Below the pieces are notes generated by a model. It had not been told where the DNA came from. It made no database searches and saw nothing but the letters and a program-made list of their open reading frames with translations. From Paucibacter sp. PLA-PC-4 (GTDB taxonomy: Bacteria; Pseudomonadota; Gammaproteobacteria; Burkholderiales; Burkholderiaceae_C): a stretch of 64,000 nt of DNA. The translations under genes were made by a program, and so were the position numbers. The stretch lies in the NCBI RefSeq assembly GCF_026241155.1, contig NZ_JAPFGP010000008.1, positions 186,001 through 250,000 of the forward strand, given 5' to 3'. Each line of letters begins with the position of its first letter. Within the stretch, counting starts at the first letter, position 1. Shown here piece by piece: positions 18,229-28,079 of the stretch.

Positions 18229-18832
18229 GCCGGCTCTTGAGCGTCCGCCAGGCCCGCCAGCCCAGCAGCAGGGTCAACACGGCCAGATAGACCAGCGGTT
18301 CGGTGAAGTTGTTCTTGCCGGCGCGTAGCCACAGAAAGTGCGCGACCGCCACCAGGCTCAGCAGGTAGATGGCCTTGTGCAGCGCCTGCCAGCGCTTGGC
18401 GCCGAGCGTCTTGATCGCGCGGTTGAACGAGGTCAGCGCCAGCGGCAGCATCAGCAGCCAGGTCGTGAACCCCAGGAGTATGAAGGGCCTCTTGGCGATG
18501 TCGAGGGCGATCTCGCCCAGATCCAGGCCCTGGTCTAGCCAGCCGTATGCCAGCAGATGCAGGCTGGCATAGAAGAAGGCAAACAGGCCCAGCATGCGCC
18601 GAAAGCGCGCCAGCGCCGGCTGGCCGCTGATCACCCGCAGCGGCGTGATCGCCAGCGTGATGCAGATGAAGCGCAGCGCCCAGTCGCCCAGGCCGCGTAT
18701 CAGCGCCTCGGCCGGGTTCGCGCCCAGGGTGTTGGCGATGGCGCCCCATAGCAGGTCTGCGAAGGGCAGCAGGCAGAGCAGGAACAGCAGGGGCTTGGCT
18801 GCAGGGTGCAGCCACCACGAGCGTCGTGCCAC
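18215..18832 (-). CDS. msrQ: MsrQ (YedZ) haem b membrane subunit
   Basis: A 205-residue, six-helix ferric-reductase-like membrane protein that passes quinol or flavin electrons to MsrP for repair of periplasmic methionine sulfoxide. It is recognised from ITPLRVISGQPALARFRRMLG, the haem-ligand-like His in ASLHLLAYGWLDQG and LHKAIYLLSLVAVAHFLWL. It starts at GTG 18832, one base from the msrP stop, so the two are translationally linked. Length is normal. Confidence 0.93.
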   Translation of the reverse strand: MARRSWWLHPAAKPLLFLLCLLPFADLLWGAIANTLGANPAEALIRGLGDWALRFICITLAITPLRVISGQPALARFRRMLGLFAFFYASLHLLAYGWLDQGLDLGEIALDIAKRPFILLGFTTWLLMLPLALTSFNRAIKTLGAKRWQALHKAIYLLSLVAVAHFLWLRAGKNNFTEPLVYLAVLTLLLGWRAWRTLKSRLKAV

Positions 18833-18833
18833 G

Positions 18834-19808
18834 TCAGTAGAACTTCTTCAGATCCATGCCCGCATAGAGTTGGCCGACCTGAGCCTCGTAGCCGTTGAAC
18901 ATCAGCGTCGGGCGCTTCTTCGCGAACAGCCCGTCCTCGCCGATGCGGCGTTCGGTGGCCTGGCTCCAGCGCGGGTGGTCGACCTTGGGGTTCACGTTCG
19001 AGAAGAAGCCGTATTCCTGGGCCGCTGCGCGGGTCCAGCTGGACACTGGCTGCTTCTCGACAAACCGGATCTTGACGATGGACTTTGCGGACTTGAAGCC
19101 GTACTTCCAGGGTACGACCAGTCGCACCGGCGCGCCGTTCTGGTTCGGCAGCACCTCGCCATACATGCCGAAGGCCAGCATCGCCAGTGGCTGCATGGCC
19201 TCGTCGATGCGCAGGCCCTCGGTATAGGGCCAGTCCAGCACGCCCGAGCGCAGGCCCGGCATCTGGGCCTTGTCGGCCAGGGTGACGAACTCGACGTACT
19301 TGGCCTTGGAGGTAGGCTCCACCTTCTTGATCAGCTCGGCCAGCGAATAGCCGACCCAGGGGATCACCATGGACCAGCCCTCGACGCAGCGCAGCCGGTA
19401 AATACGCTCCTCCATCGGGCTGAGCTTGAGCAGCGCGTCGAGGTCAAATAGGCCGGGCTTGCCGACCTCTCCCTCGACCGCCACGGTCCAGGGCCGGGTC
19501 TTCAGCGTGCCGGCAGCGCGCGCGGGGTCGGCCTTGTCGGTGCCGAACTCGTAGAAGTTGTTGTAGGTGCTGGCATCCTTGAAACTGGTGGGCTTCTCCA
19601 TGGTCAGTGCGCCGGGGAGGGCGCTCTTGGCGCCAGGCAGCTTGGCTGCAGACTGGGCCAGCGCCTCACGCCCGGCCCAGCCGGCCAGTGCCGCTCCGGC
19701 CGCACCGCCGGCCATCAGGCGCAGCCAGTCGCGCCGGCTCTCGTAGACGGCTTGCGGGGTGATCTCGGTGGGCGCAATGCGCCCGAAACGGTCGGAATGG
19801 AAATGCAT
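18834..19808 (-). CDS. msrP: MsrP (YedY) periplasmic methionine-sulfoxide reductase, molybdopterin subunit
   Basis: A 324-residue sulfite-oxidase-fold enzyme. A twin-arginine signal is present (SRRDWLRLM, Arg25-Arg26, then an Ala/Gly-rich hydrophobic stretch), so it folds with its molybdopterin in the cytoplasm before export. The molybdenum ligand is Cys141 in [11 protein letters not shown]. The ATG at 19808 (MHFHSDR) is the usual MsrP start, although the frame is open further upstream. It is the first gene of the msrPQ pair and lies downstream of ccsA on the same strand. Confidence 0.95.
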   Translation of the reverse strand: MHFHSDRFGRIAPTEITPQAVYESRRDWLRLMAGGAAGAALAGWAGREALAQSAAKLPGAKSALPGALTMEKPTSFKDASTYNNFYEFGTDKADPARAAGTLKTRPWTVAVEGEVGKPGLFDLDALLKLSPMEERIYRLRCVEGWSMVIPWVGYSLAELIKKVEPTSKAKYVEFVTLADKAQMPGLRSGVLDWPYTEGLRIDEAMQPLAMLAFGMYGEVLPNQNGAPVRLVVPWKYGFKSAKSIVKIRFVEKQPVSSWTRAAAQEYGFFSNVNPKVDHPRWSQATERRIGEDGLFAKKRPTLMFNGYEAQVGQLYAGMDLKKFY

Positions 19809-19897
19809 GGCGGCTCTTTCGGTGCGGGAATGCACCTTCAGTCGGACAGATGGCGCAAAGCTTACGCTGTGCGCCATCTCTTCGCTGCCGCCGGGGA

Positions 19898-21253
19898 TTA
19901 CAGCTCGCCGTAGGAGTGCAGGCCCGACAGGAACATATTGACGCCCAGGAAGGCGAAGGTCGTGACCACCAGGCCCACCAGGGCCCACCAGGAGGCGACG
20001 ACGCCGCGCAGGCCCTTCATCAGCCGCATATGCAGCCAGGCCGCGTAGTTGAGCCAGACGATCAGGGCCCAGGTCTCTTTCGGGTCCCAGCTCCAGTAGC
20101 CGCCCCAGGCCTCGGCAGCCCAGAAGGCGCCCAGAATGGTGGCGATCGTGAAGAAGGCAAAGCCCAGCGCAATGGCCTTGTACATCAGGTCGTCGAGCAG
20201 GGTCAGCGAGGGCAGGCGGGCGGTCAGCTTGTCGCGCAGCAGCACACAGACCACGAAGAAGCCCAGCACGCCTCCCATCTTGCGGGCCCAGCCGTCAAGG
20301 CCGCTGATGGTCTCGGCCGGCAGCGCCGCGCCGAAGCGCACTGCCAATATCAGCGCGATCAGTGCGGCTGGCACGCCAATCAGGCCGATGATCAGCGCGC
20401 GCTGGGTGGCGGTCTTCAGCAAGTAGGCCAGGGCTACCATCGCGGCCAGCGCGAAGGTGCCGTAGCCGACGAAGTTGGCCGGCACGTGGATCTTCATCCA
20501 CCAGCTCTGCAGCGCCGGCACCAGCGGCTGGATCTCATGCGCCTCGCGGCTGACCGTGTACCAGAGCAGGAAGCTGACGGCCGCGCTGATCACCAGCAGC
20601 ACATAGGCGCCCAGCGCCCGGGTCTTGAAGCGCTCTTCGTAGTAGAGATAGAACAGCGCCGTCATCCAGCAAAACAGTACGAATACTTCGTAGAGATTGC
20701 TGACCGGGATGTGGCCGATGTCCGGTGCGATCTGGTGGCTCTCGAACCAGCGCACCATGGTGCCGACCAGGGCCATGAAGACGGCACCCCAGGTCAGCCG
20801 GGTGCCGATGGCCTCGGCGGCGCTGGTCTGGCCGCTCTTCGTGAAGAAGCCGCCCCAGTAGAACAGGGTGGCCATGAAGAACAGCAGGCTCATCCACAGG
20901 ATCGCGCTCTGGCTGGACAGCATGTACTTCAGCAGGAAGACCTGCTCGGCGGCGGCCAGGTCGGCGCCGAAGCTGTCGGGCGTGCGGTTGTAGAGATTGA
21001 TCGCCAGCAGGGCGGCCGCGCCGACCAGCACGCAAAGCAGGCGCAAGGGCTTCCAAAACCAGCCCAAGGCGATCAGCGAGGGGATCGCGAAGGCCAGGAT
21101 GCCCTTCTCGTAGCCGTCCATCGAGGCGCCGTAGCGCACGAAGGCGAAGGCCCCGCCGCAGACCACCATCAAGGCGAAGATCCAGTCCTGCCAGTCGCGC
21201 CTGGCGATCAGGCCGCGTCGTCCCAAGGGCAGTGATGCGCTGGCAGTATTCAT
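19898..21253 (-). CDS. ccsA: CcsA/ResC-type cytochrome c biogenesis protein (System II)
   Basis: A 451-residue multi-pass protein of the CcsA/CcsB haem-handling family. The tryptophan-rich haem motif is [15 protein letters not shown] near the C-terminal third, with conserved His residues in flanking loops. With ResB it transports and attaches haem to apocytochromes c outside the cytoplasm. Its ATG overlaps the resB stop (ATGA), indicating translational coupling. The gene ends 90 bases before the msrP start. Confidence 0.93.
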   Translation of the reverse strand: MNTASASLPLGRRGLIARRDWQDWIFALMVVCGGAFAFVRYGASMDGYEKGILAFAIPSLIALGWFWKPLRLLCVLVGAAALLAINLYNRTPDSFGADLAAAEQVFLLKYMLSSQSAILWMSLLFFMATLFYWGGFFTKSGQTSAAEAIGTRLTWGAVFMALVGTMVRWFESHQIAPDIGHIPVSNLYEVFVLFCWMTALFYLYYEERFKTRALGAYVLLVISAAVSFLLWYTVSREAHEIQPLVPALQSWWMKIHVPANFVGYGTFALAAMVALAYLLKTATQRALIIGLIGVPAALIALILAVRFGAALPAETISGLDGWARKMGGVLGFFVVCVLLRDKLTARLPSLTLLDDLMYKAIALGFAFFTIATILGAFWAAEAWGGYWSWDPKETWALIVWLNYAAWLHMRLMKGLRGVVASWWALVGLVVTTFAFLGVNMFLSGLHSYGEL

Positions 21254-23361
21254 GCTTGCTCCTTCAACAAGGCCTGTCTCAGGGCCTCAAATTCGCTATC
21301 GGTGTCGGGCGAGTTGCGCGTGCAGGACAGCGCCATACGCACCCGCGTCGTGCCATTTTGAACCGGCTCCAGCCAGATCCAAAGCCGGCGTTCCTTGATG
21401 TAGAGCATCGCAAACACACCGATGATCAGCAAGATGGCGCCGAGATAGACCAGCTTCTGGCCCGGCGCGCGCGCCACCTGGAACACGCTGGCCTGCACTT
21501 GCTTGAAGTCGGCCAGCTGCAGCAGCACCGGGGCCGGGTAGAACATGCTGTCGGACAGTGCCAGCACCGCCTGGGTCATGAAGGCCTGGGTGTTGTCGCC
21601 GGCCTCGGGCGTGGGCTGACCGGCCTGGATGCGGACGATCTTGTAGAGCTCGAACAGGCTGCCATTGAGGATGCGCAGCAGCACCTCGGAGACGCGGCTG
21701 CGTTCGGCCTCGGGCACCTCGCTGTCGATGAAGGCCGACAGCGCCGGCAGGCCGCCGACCGCCGGGCCGGGCGCCGCGCCCGGCTTGATGCCCTCGGCGC
21801 CGGCAAACAGCGCCAGCGCGCGCCGCGCGGTGGCCTCCAGCTGTGGGGTCATCTGCGGCTTGTCGCTGGGCGTCGCGCCCTCGGCGTAGCGGCGCGCGGC
21901 GCGCTCACGCAGGTCCGTATCGGCAAGTCCGCGGCGCAGCGCCAGCCAGCCGGCCATCTCACCTTGCTCGTCTACCGGGATGCGCAGATATCGGAAGGCT
22001 TCGGCCGGCGTGTCTCGCACACCCGCCAGGTAGACCTTGTGGCCGTCCAGATCGACCGGCAGCATGTAGTTGTTGTACTCGCGGGCCTGGCCGGCGGCGT
22101 CGCGCAGCTTGTAGCTGAACGAAGGCCCGACGTTTTGCAAGGCCTTCTCGGTCTTGACCTTGGCGCCGCTGCCCAGATGGGCCTGGACCGAGCTGACCAG
22201 ATCGACCTTGCGCACATCGGTGCCGCCCTGGCTGGGCGCACTCATATTCTCGACGTTGATGACCCGCAGGCCGCTGAACTCCAGCCCTAGCTTGTCGTCG
22301 CCATTGCTCAGCGAGGTGCTGCTGCCCACCGTGCCTTCGATCTCGAAGGAGGCCGCCGCGCTGCTCAGCGGCTGGGCGCGCAGGGTCAGGTGCGAGCCAC
22401 CGTCGTCAAAGCTGCTCTGGTAGATGGCCACGCCGCGGTGATAGGCCGGCTCGTTGACCTTGACCAAGGCCTCGTGGGTGGCACCGGTCTCGTGGTCGCG
22501 TATCGTGATTTCGCTAGCGAACAACTTGGGCATACCGGTAGCGTAGTACTCGACGATGAACTTCTTCAGCTCCACGTCGAAGGGCAGGTCCTGCAGCACC
22601 ACCCCATTGGGCATGGACAGGATGGCCGTCGTGGCGCGGCCGCCCTCGGGCACCATCAGATTGCCACGAAAGCTCGGGTTGCTGCTAGCCAAGCGATGCT
22701 GCGGCTCGACATTCATGATCAACCCGCCACCCTGGTAGATGGTCTTGCCCTGGGCCCACATCATGGCCCGCACGATCAGGTCGCCGTCGAACAAGCCGCC
22801 CAGGCAGATCAGCACGATCGCGCTGTGCGCGGCCAGGTAGCCGATCTTGTTGGCCGCGCCCTTGCGCGCCGCCACCATCGTGCCCTTGTCGCGGACCTGG
22901 GCCCGCGCCTTCCAACCCTCGGCGTCCAGCAGTGCCGAGACCTGGGCGTAGGCCTGCTCGGCCGGTACCGGCAGGCTGCCAATGGCCTTGTGCGGGAAGG
23001 CTTGGAGCGACTGCTCGCGGATGTGCTCCTTGTAGCTGCGAAGGTCGGCAATGATCTTGGGCGTGTTGCGGGCGATGCAAAGGCTGGTTGACAGCACCAA
23101 AAAGGCCAGGATCAGCAGAAACCACCAGGCGCTGTAGACCGTGTAGATGTCCAGCTTGGCAAAAACCTCGGACCAGAAGGGGCCGAACTGGTTGACATAA
23201 TTGGTCAACGGCTCGCGCTGCTTGACCACCGTGCCGATCACCGAGGCGATGCAGATCACCGTTAGCAGCGCGATCGCGAAACGCATCGAGGACAGCAGAT
23301 CGAAGAGATCGCGACCCAGGCGGGAACTGGGCGGGGGGGCGGTGGTGGTGGACTCGGACAT
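21250..23361 (-). CDS. resB: ResB cytochrome c biogenesis protein (System II)
   Basis: A 703-residue protein starting at ATG 23361. It has three N-terminal transmembrane segments (around residues 27-50, 75-97 and 170-192), a large periplasmic domain, and a last transmembrane segment near 640-660 (LVYLGAILLIIGVFAML) followed by a short cytoplasmic tail. This is the ResB layout; ResB works with CcsA as the haem lyase. Upstream lie a terminator and cytochrome c4, which is one likely client of this machinery. Confidence 0.93.
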   Translation of the reverse strand: MSESTTTAPPPSSRLGRDLFDLLSSMRFAIALLTVICIASVIGTVVKQREPLTNYVNQFGPFWSEVFAKLDIYTVYSAWWFLLILAFLVLSTSLCIARNTPKIIADLRSYKEHIREQSLQAFPHKAIGSLPVPAEQAYAQVSALLDAEGWKARAQVRDKGTMVAARKGAANKIGYLAAHSAIVLICLGGLFDGDLIVRAMMWAQGKTIYQGGGLIMNVEPQHRLASSNPSFRGNLMVPEGGRATTAILSMPNGVVLQDLPFDVELKKFIVEYYATGMPKLFASEITIRDHETGATHEALVKVNEPAYHRGVAIYQSSFDDGGSHLTLRAQPLSSAAASFEIEGTVGSSTSLSNGDDKLGLEFSGLRVINVENMSAPSQGGTDVRKVDLVSSVQAHLGSGAKVKTEKALQNVGPSFSYKLRDAAGQAREYNNYMLPVDLDGHKVYLAGVRDTPAEAFRYLRIPVDEQGEMAGWLALRRGLADTDLRERAARRYAEGATPSDKPQMTPQLEATARRALALFAGAEGIKPGAAPGPAVGGLPALSAFIDSEVPEAERSRVSEVLLRILNGSLFELYKIVRIQAGQPTPEAGDNTQAFMTQAVLALSDSMFYPAPVLLQLADFKQVQASVFQVARAPGQKLVYLGAILLIIGVFAMLYIKERRLWIWLEPVQNGTTRVRMALSCTRNSPDTDSEFEALRQALLKEQA

Positions 23362-23404
23362 GGCGGGGATTGTGGCGGCTGACCGTGGATGCGGAACTCG
23401 CCAT

Positions 23405-23436
23405 GAAAAAAGGCCGGAGCTGGGCGCCGGCCTTTG
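23405..23436 (-). terminator. Rho-independent terminator after cytochrome c4
   Basis: GC-rich arms AGGCCGG (23411-23417) and CCGGCCT (23427-23433) enclose nine bases. On the minus strand the hairpin is followed by a run of six T residues (plus-strand A run 23405-23410). It lies 40 bases downstream of the cytochrome c4 stop and insulates resB. Confidence 0.85.
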
Positions 23437-23474
23437 CTTTCAGAAAGCGGGGGAAGTGAAGCGGCGCCGGGCGT

Positions 23475-24092
23475 TCAGCGCAGGCCGGCGATGTAGTCGG
23501 ACACGGCCTTGATCTCGCGGTCGTTCATCTTGGCCGCGATAGCCGTCATCTGGGCGCTGTTGGCACGGGTGTTGACGCGGAAGTTCGTCAGCTGCAACTC
23601 GGTGTAGTCGCTGTGCTGGCCCGAGAGGCGCGGGTACTGGGCCGGGATGCCGGCGCCGTTGGGGCTGTGACAGCCCGCGCAGGCGGGAATCTGGCGGTCG
23701 GCGATGCCACCGCGATAAATCTTCTCGCCCAGGCTCACCAGCTCCTTGTTCTTCGCAAAGCCGGGTTTGGCTTGCTTGCTGGCGTAGAAGGCGGCGACAT
23801 TCTTCATGTCCTCATCGCTCAAGGTGGCGGCGAAGCCCTTCATGATGGCGTTATTGCGCTTGCCTTCCTTGAACTCCAGCAACTGCTTGACCAGGTAGTC
23901 TGGGTGCTGGCCCTGCAGGATGGGGTTGGCGGGGCTGCCGCGTGAACCGTCGGCTGTGTGGCAGGCGGCACAGACCTGGGTGGCGATGGCCTGACCCTTG
24001 GCCAGATCAGGCTTGGCTTGCACCGGGGCACCGCTCGCAAAGGCTGCGGCAGCAAACGTCAAACCAGACAACAGGATAGCGGCAGTCTTCAT
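23475..24092 (-). CDS. Dihaem cytochrome c4
   Basis: A 205-residue periplasmic electron carrier. A Sec signal peptide ends around AFASG. Two class I cytochrome c domains follow, with haem sites Cys41-Cys44-His45 (CAACH) and Cys138-Cys141-His142 (CAGCH), and candidate axial Met residues in AIMKGF and in the second half (SAQMTAI). Cytochrome c4 typically feeds terminal oxidases. It is divergent from engB across 71 bases and next to the ResB/CcsA maturation genes. Confidence 0.95.
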   Translation of the reverse strand: MKTAAILLSGLTFAAAAFASGAPVQAKPDLAKGQAIATQVCAACHTADGSRGSPANPILQGQHPDYLVKQLLEFKEGKRNNAIMKGFAATLSDEDMKNVAAFYASKQAKPGFAKNKELVSLGEKIYRGGIADRQIPACAGCHSPNGAGIPAQYPRLSGQHSDYTELQLTNFRVNTRANSAQMTAIAAKMNDREIKAVSDYIAGLR

Positions 24093-24163
24093 GAGTTTTA
24101 TCGAGGTTCGGTAAGCGCAACTGCGGGATTTTACAATGGCAATCCAACAAGCCCGGTATCTTC

Positions 24164-24907
24164 ATGACCAACACCACCCCGAACCCACCGCAAACCGACG
24201 CCGCAGAGGCGGGTTTGCTCACTGACAAGATGGTGTTGGGCTGGACCCACACCGCCCGTTTTCTGACCACCGCCAGCGAGCTGGTCCACCTGCCGCCCAA
24301 TGAGCTGCCTGAGATCGCCTTCGTCGGCCGCTCCAACGCCGGCAAGTCGACCGCGATCAACACGCTGGCCCAGCAAAAGCGCCTGGCTTTCGCATCCAAG
24401 ACGCCTGGGCGCACACAGCACATCAATTTGTTCGAGCTCGGCCCCAAGGACGAGGCCAATGCATGGTTCGCCGATCTGCCCGGCTACGGCTATGCGGCGG
24501 TGGCCCGCTCGGCCAAGCTGCGCTGGCAAAAGGTGATGGCCGACTATCTGGAGGTGCGGCGCAGCTTGTCGGGCGTCGTGCTGATGGTGGATTCGCGCCT
24601 TGGTCTGACCGACCTGGACAAGCAGCTGCTGGAGTTCGTCGCGCCGCGCGTGGGCAACGGCGAGGTCAAGCTGCTGGTGCTCTTGACCAAGTCCGACAAG
24701 CTCAATCGCAAGGAGGCCAATGCTGCGCTGGCCGCCTGTCAGGCCTTCCTGGGCGAGCTGGCCACCGAGGAGTCGGATGTGGCGGTGACGCTGTTCTCGG
24801 CGCTCAAGAAGCAGGGCGTGGCCGATGTGGCGCGAATCCTCTACGAATGGGTGCAGGCCGCACCCAAAATCAGCGACAACCCCGAAGCGGCGCTGTCGCC
24901 GGAATGA
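24164..24907 (+). CDS. engB: EngB/YihA ribosome-biogenesis GTPase
   Basis: A 247-residue GTPase needed for large-subunit assembly. G1 is GRSNAGKS (55-62), G3 DLPGYGYA, G4 TKSDKL, and the FASKTPGRTQHINLF switch region is complete. The N-terminus is extended and the C-terminus carries about 20 extra residues compared with E. coli. Divergence from a cytochrome c4 gene is, from memory, common in betaproteobacteria. Confidence 0.95.
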   Translation: MTNTTPNPPQTDAAEAGLLTDKMVLGWTHTARFLTTASELVHLPPNELPEIAFVGRSNAGKSTAINTLAQQKRLAFASKTPGRTQHINLFELGPKDEANAWFADLPGYGYAAVARSAKLRWQKVMADYLEVRRSLSGVVLMVDSRLGLTDLDKQLLEFVAPRVGNGEVKLLVLLTKSDKLNRKEANAALAACQAFLGELATEESDVAVTLFSALKKQGVADVARILYEWVQAAPKISDNPEAALSPE

Positions 24908-24961
24908 CAAGCCGGCGTCGCCGCCCGGGCAGATACTGTCCTGCTGAGGAGGCGCCCGCCG

Positions 24962-25846
24962 ATGATTGAGACCTTCGAGCTGCCGCTGCCGCACGGCATC
25001 ACTTTGTCATGCCGCGCCTGCGGGCCGCGCGATGCGCCGCGGCTGGTGTTCCTGCACGGCTTTCCCGAGGCGGCCTTTGTCTGGGACGAGTTGATGCAGA
25101 TGCTCTCGCCGCGATTTCGCTGCATCGCCCCGAATCTGCGTGGCTACGAGCGCTCCAGTAGCCCGGCCGAGGTCGAGGCCTACCGGGCCAAGCATCTGAT
25201 GGCCGATATCAAGGCCCTGATCGCGGCCACAGGGAGCGCTGCGCAGCCGCTGGCGGCCCTGGTCGCGCATGACTGGGGTGGGGCGGTGGCCTGGAATCTG
25301 GCGGTGCAAGCTCCGGCATTGATGCACCAGCTGATCATCATCAACTCGCCGCACCCAGGCACCTTTTTACGCGAGCTGCAGCTCAATGCGGCGCAGCGCG
25401 AGGCCAGCGCCTATATGAATTGGCTGTGCCGGCCCGATGCCGAGGCCTTGCTGGCTGCGGACGACTATGCGCGGATGTGGCCCTTTTTCACCGAGATGGG
25501 CGGCGCGGCATGGCTCAGCGATGCGCTGCGCCAGCGCTACCGCGAGGTCTGGGATCAGGGCCTGAGCGGGCCGCTGAACTACTACCGCGCCTCGCCGATG
25601 CGTCCGCCGACACCCGAGGACCCCGGCGCGATGGCGCTGAGCTTTGCGCCCGAGTTCGTCACGGTCAGGCTGCCGACCCTGGTGATCTGGGGCGAGGAAG
25701 ATCGCGCGCTGCCGCCCGGCATGCTTGACGGACTGGCGCAGTTCGTACCGCTGCTGCAATTGCAGCGGGTGGCCGGTGCCGGCCACTGGATCGTCCACGA
25801 GCGGCCCGCGCTGCTGGCCGAGGCGATTCTCAGGGTCTGCCGATGA
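24962..25846 (+). CDS. Alpha/beta hydrolase, epoxide-hydrolase-like
   Basis: A 294-residue enzyme. The nucleophile is an aspartate, Asp104 in VAHDWGGAVAW, and the oxyanion motif is HGFPE (32-36), both typical of soluble epoxide hydrolases and related dehalogenases. The base is likely His275 in GAGHWIVHE. The lid contains Trp/Tyr-rich sequence (NYYRASPMRPP). Natural substrate is unknown. Its 3' end overlaps the convergent patatin gene by 17 bases. Confidence 0.87.
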   Translation: MIETFELPLPHGITLSCRACGPRDAPRLVFLHGFPEAAFVWDELMQMLSPRFRCIAPNLRGYERSSSPAEVEAYRAKHLMADIKALIAATGSAAQPLAALVAHDWGGAVAWNLAVQAPALMHQLIIINSPHPGTFLRELQLNAAQREASAYMNWLCRPDAEALLAADDYARMWPFFTEMGGAAWLSDALRQRYREVWDQGLSGPLNYYRASPMRPPTPEDPGAMALSFAPEFVTVRLPTLVIWGEEDRALPPGMLDGLAQFVPLLQLQRVAGAGHWIVHERPALLAEAILRVCR

Positions 25847-28079
25847 AGAGGTAGATGGCTGTGCTGCCGCGCGGCGCATGCCCCAGGGCCAGGTAGAGCG
25901 GGCCCAGGCCGGTGTCGGCGCCGACGAAGACGCTCATGGCCTTGCGCAGATCGCGTAACGAGGCTTCGTGTCGGCTGGCCCAGGCATTGCCGACCTCCAG
26001 CGAGCCGCCGACGAAGAAGCCCCGCGTCAGCAGCGGCGTCTCGCGCAAACGCATGTAGTAGGTAGCGCGACCGAACACCAGGCTCTGGCCGACCAACTGA
26101 TCGGGCTGGTAGCCGGAGAGCTGTTGGAAGCCGCCCAGGGCATAAGGCCCTTGGGTCGAGTCCTCGCGCTGCTTGGCGTCGAAGATGCGGGTGTGCAGGT
26201 TCAGCGTGTGGGCGCCCCAGCTCTTGACGCCGGTGGCCTGCAGCTCCAGGCGCTGGAAATGGGCGCGTCTGACATCCGGCCCCGACTGGCGTCCGCCTGC
26301 CAGTTCGGCCAGCAGGCGGTAGCCGTTCTGCGGAAAGTTGGCGAAGTCCAGCTGGTCGACCACCGCTTTGATGCGCACGCCGCGCTCGCGCCAGGTCTGG
26401 TTCAGGATGCCGTCGGGCACGTCGATGGTCAGCAAGTCGGGGCTGATGCGCCAGTTCTGCTGCATCAGGCCCAGGCGCAGCTCGCCGAGCCGGCCCCAGG
26501 GCTGGCCGATGTCCAGGCCCAGCGTGGCGCTGCGCCGGCCCAGACGGGCACGGCCCTGGCCGCTGTCTTCGTCGTAGAGTGTGATCGAGCGCCGCTCCAG
26601 TTCACCCCAGCCGGAGACAAACCAGTCGTTCGATGTGCCCAGCTTGGCGATCAGCGGGTGGTAGATCTCGCTGTACAGGCGCGGCGTCTGGCCCAGCGTC
26701 AGCTGGTTGCGCCACTCGGTGCCCTGGGGCGTTAGCCAATGGCGGTTGTGGCTGATGCGGATATTGAAGGCGCTTTCGCCGGAGAAGTCGGTGCTGAGGT
26801 CCAGACCAATGCGGAAGTAGTTAGGGCCCCAGGACTTGTCCTCCATCGCGAATACCAGCGCATCGCCCTCGGCACGGGCAGCGACATGGAAGTCGACTCG
26901 CTCATAGTCGCCCGAGGAGGCCAACAGCTGGGCATCGCGCTCGGCCCGCGCGGCATCGAAAACCTGGCCGGGCTGGCTGGCCAGTTGGGCGGCAAAGCGC
27001 TCGGGATGGCTGCGCTCACTGCCCTCGAATTCGATGGCGCTGAGCCGCGCACTGGGCGTGCCGCCTGGCGTGCGGGCCAGCCGCCACTGTGCATAGGCCT
27101 CGGGGCTGACCGCCAGCGGCCGCAGCTGGGTCAGCATCGCTTCGGCAGCGCGTTCGCCCTGCTGTATTAGATCGCGGGCGCGGTCGAAGTCGCCCGAGCC
27201 CAGCTTGCCCAGCTCGGGCGTGATCAGCACATCCTCGGCCCACAGGCTGGCGATGCTGCGCTGCACGTTCTGCTCGGTCAGGATGTTGATCATCTGCGCG
27301 GTCACGCCGACCAGCGAGGACAGGGTCTCGCGCGCGGCCAGCGGCGTGCCGACATTGACCGCGATCAGGCGCTCGGCGCCCTGGCGGCGCGCCACATCGA
27401 CCGGCAGGTTGTTGACCAAGCCGCCATCGCCGAGGATGCGGCCCTTGGTCTCGACCGGCGCGAACACGCCCGGCACGCTCATGCTGGAGCGCATCGCCAG
27501 GGCCAGATCGCCCTGGTCCGACACCACCTGGCTGCCGCTCTCCATATCGGTGGAGATGGCGCGAAACGGGGTCGGCAGCGCGTCGAACTGCTCGATATTG
27601 CGCACCGGCTGGGTGTAGCGGCGCAGCAAGATCTCCAGGCCGCGGCTGGACAGCGTGCCCTGCGGCGCGCGGAACTCGCCGTCGCGCATGCCCAGCTCCA
27701 GCACGGCGGAGAACTCGAAGTCCTCTTCCTTGCGGCGCTGCGACAAGTTTTGGCGTTCAACCCGACTGGCGAACACCCGGTCCCAAGCCAGCGGCAGCAG
27801 CTCGCGCTCCAGGTCGGCGGCGCTCATGCCGCTGGCGTAGAGCCCGCCAATGATGGCTCCCATCGAGGTGCCGGTGATCAGATCGACCGGGATGCGCTCG
27901 CGCTCCAGCACCTTGAGCACGCCCACATGCGCCAGGCCGCGGGCACCGCCGCCCGAGAGCACCAGGCCCAGCTTGGGGCGGGGGGCCGTGGCCGAGGGGC
28001 TTGCAGAAGTCGGGTCTTGCGCCCAGGTGTTGCTGGCGCAGATCAGCAGCAGGGCCAGGGTCAGGGCGGGTCTTCTCAT
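25830..28079 (-). CDS. Patatin-like phospholipase with POTRA and beta-barrel (type Vd, PlpD-like)
   Basis: A 749-residue exported protein. After a signal peptide ending NTWA (residue 20) comes a patatin domain: oxyanion loop SGGGARGLAH (42-51), nucleophile Ser72 in GTSMG and Asp218 in GDGGLVNN. About residues 345-420 look like a single POTRA domain (SAIEFEGSE), followed by a 16-strand-type outer-membrane barrel ending in an aromatic/charged strand. This is the architecture of PlpD, the type Vd autotransporter, a secreted phospholipase A. Its ATG overlaps the upstream DUF1631 stop (ATGA). Confidence 0.88.
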   Translation of the reverse strand: MRRPALTLALLLICASNTWAQDPTSASPSATAPRPKLGLVLSGGGARGLAHVGVLKVLERERIPVDLITGTSMGAIIGGLYASGMSAADLERELLPLAWDRVFASRVERQNLSQRRKEEDFEFSAVLELGMRDGEFRAPQGTLSSRGLEILLRRYTQPVRNIEQFDALPTPFRAISTDMESGSQVVSDQGDLALAMRSSMSVPGVFAPVETKGRILGDGGLVNNLPVDVARRQGAERLIAVNVGTPLAARETLSSLVGVTAQMINILTEQNVQRSIASLWAEDVLITPELGKLGSGDFDRARDLIQQGERAAEAMLTQLRPLAVSPEAYAQWRLARTPGGTPSARLSAIEFEGSERSHPERFAAQLASQPGQVFDAARAERDAQLLASSGDYERVDFHVAARAEGDALVFAMEDKSWGPNYFRIGLDLSTDFSGESAFNIRISHNRHWLTPQGTEWRNQLTLGQTPRLYSEIYHPLIAKLGTSNDWFVSGWGELERRSITLYDEDSGQGRARLGRRSATLGLDIGQPWGRLGELRLGLMQQNWRISPDLLTIDVPDGILNQTWRERGVRIKAVVDQLDFANFPQNGYRLLAELAGGRQSGPDVRRAHFQRLELQATGVKSWGAHTLNLHTRIFDAKQREDSTQGPYALGGFQQLSGYQPDQLVGQSLVFGRATYYMRLRETPLLTRGFFVGGSLEVGNAWASRHEASLRDLRKAMSVFVGADTGLGPLYLALGHAPRGSTAIYLFIGRP

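Noticed and set aside
18195..18818. Alternative minus-strand frame overlapping msrQ
   Set aside because: Pro/Arg/Ala-rich and out of frame with the recognised MsrQ motifs.
19850..23091. Long plus-strand frames opposite ccsA and resB
   Set aside because: Gln/His/Arg-rich sequence without domains; the minus-strand genes are well-known families with coupled starts.
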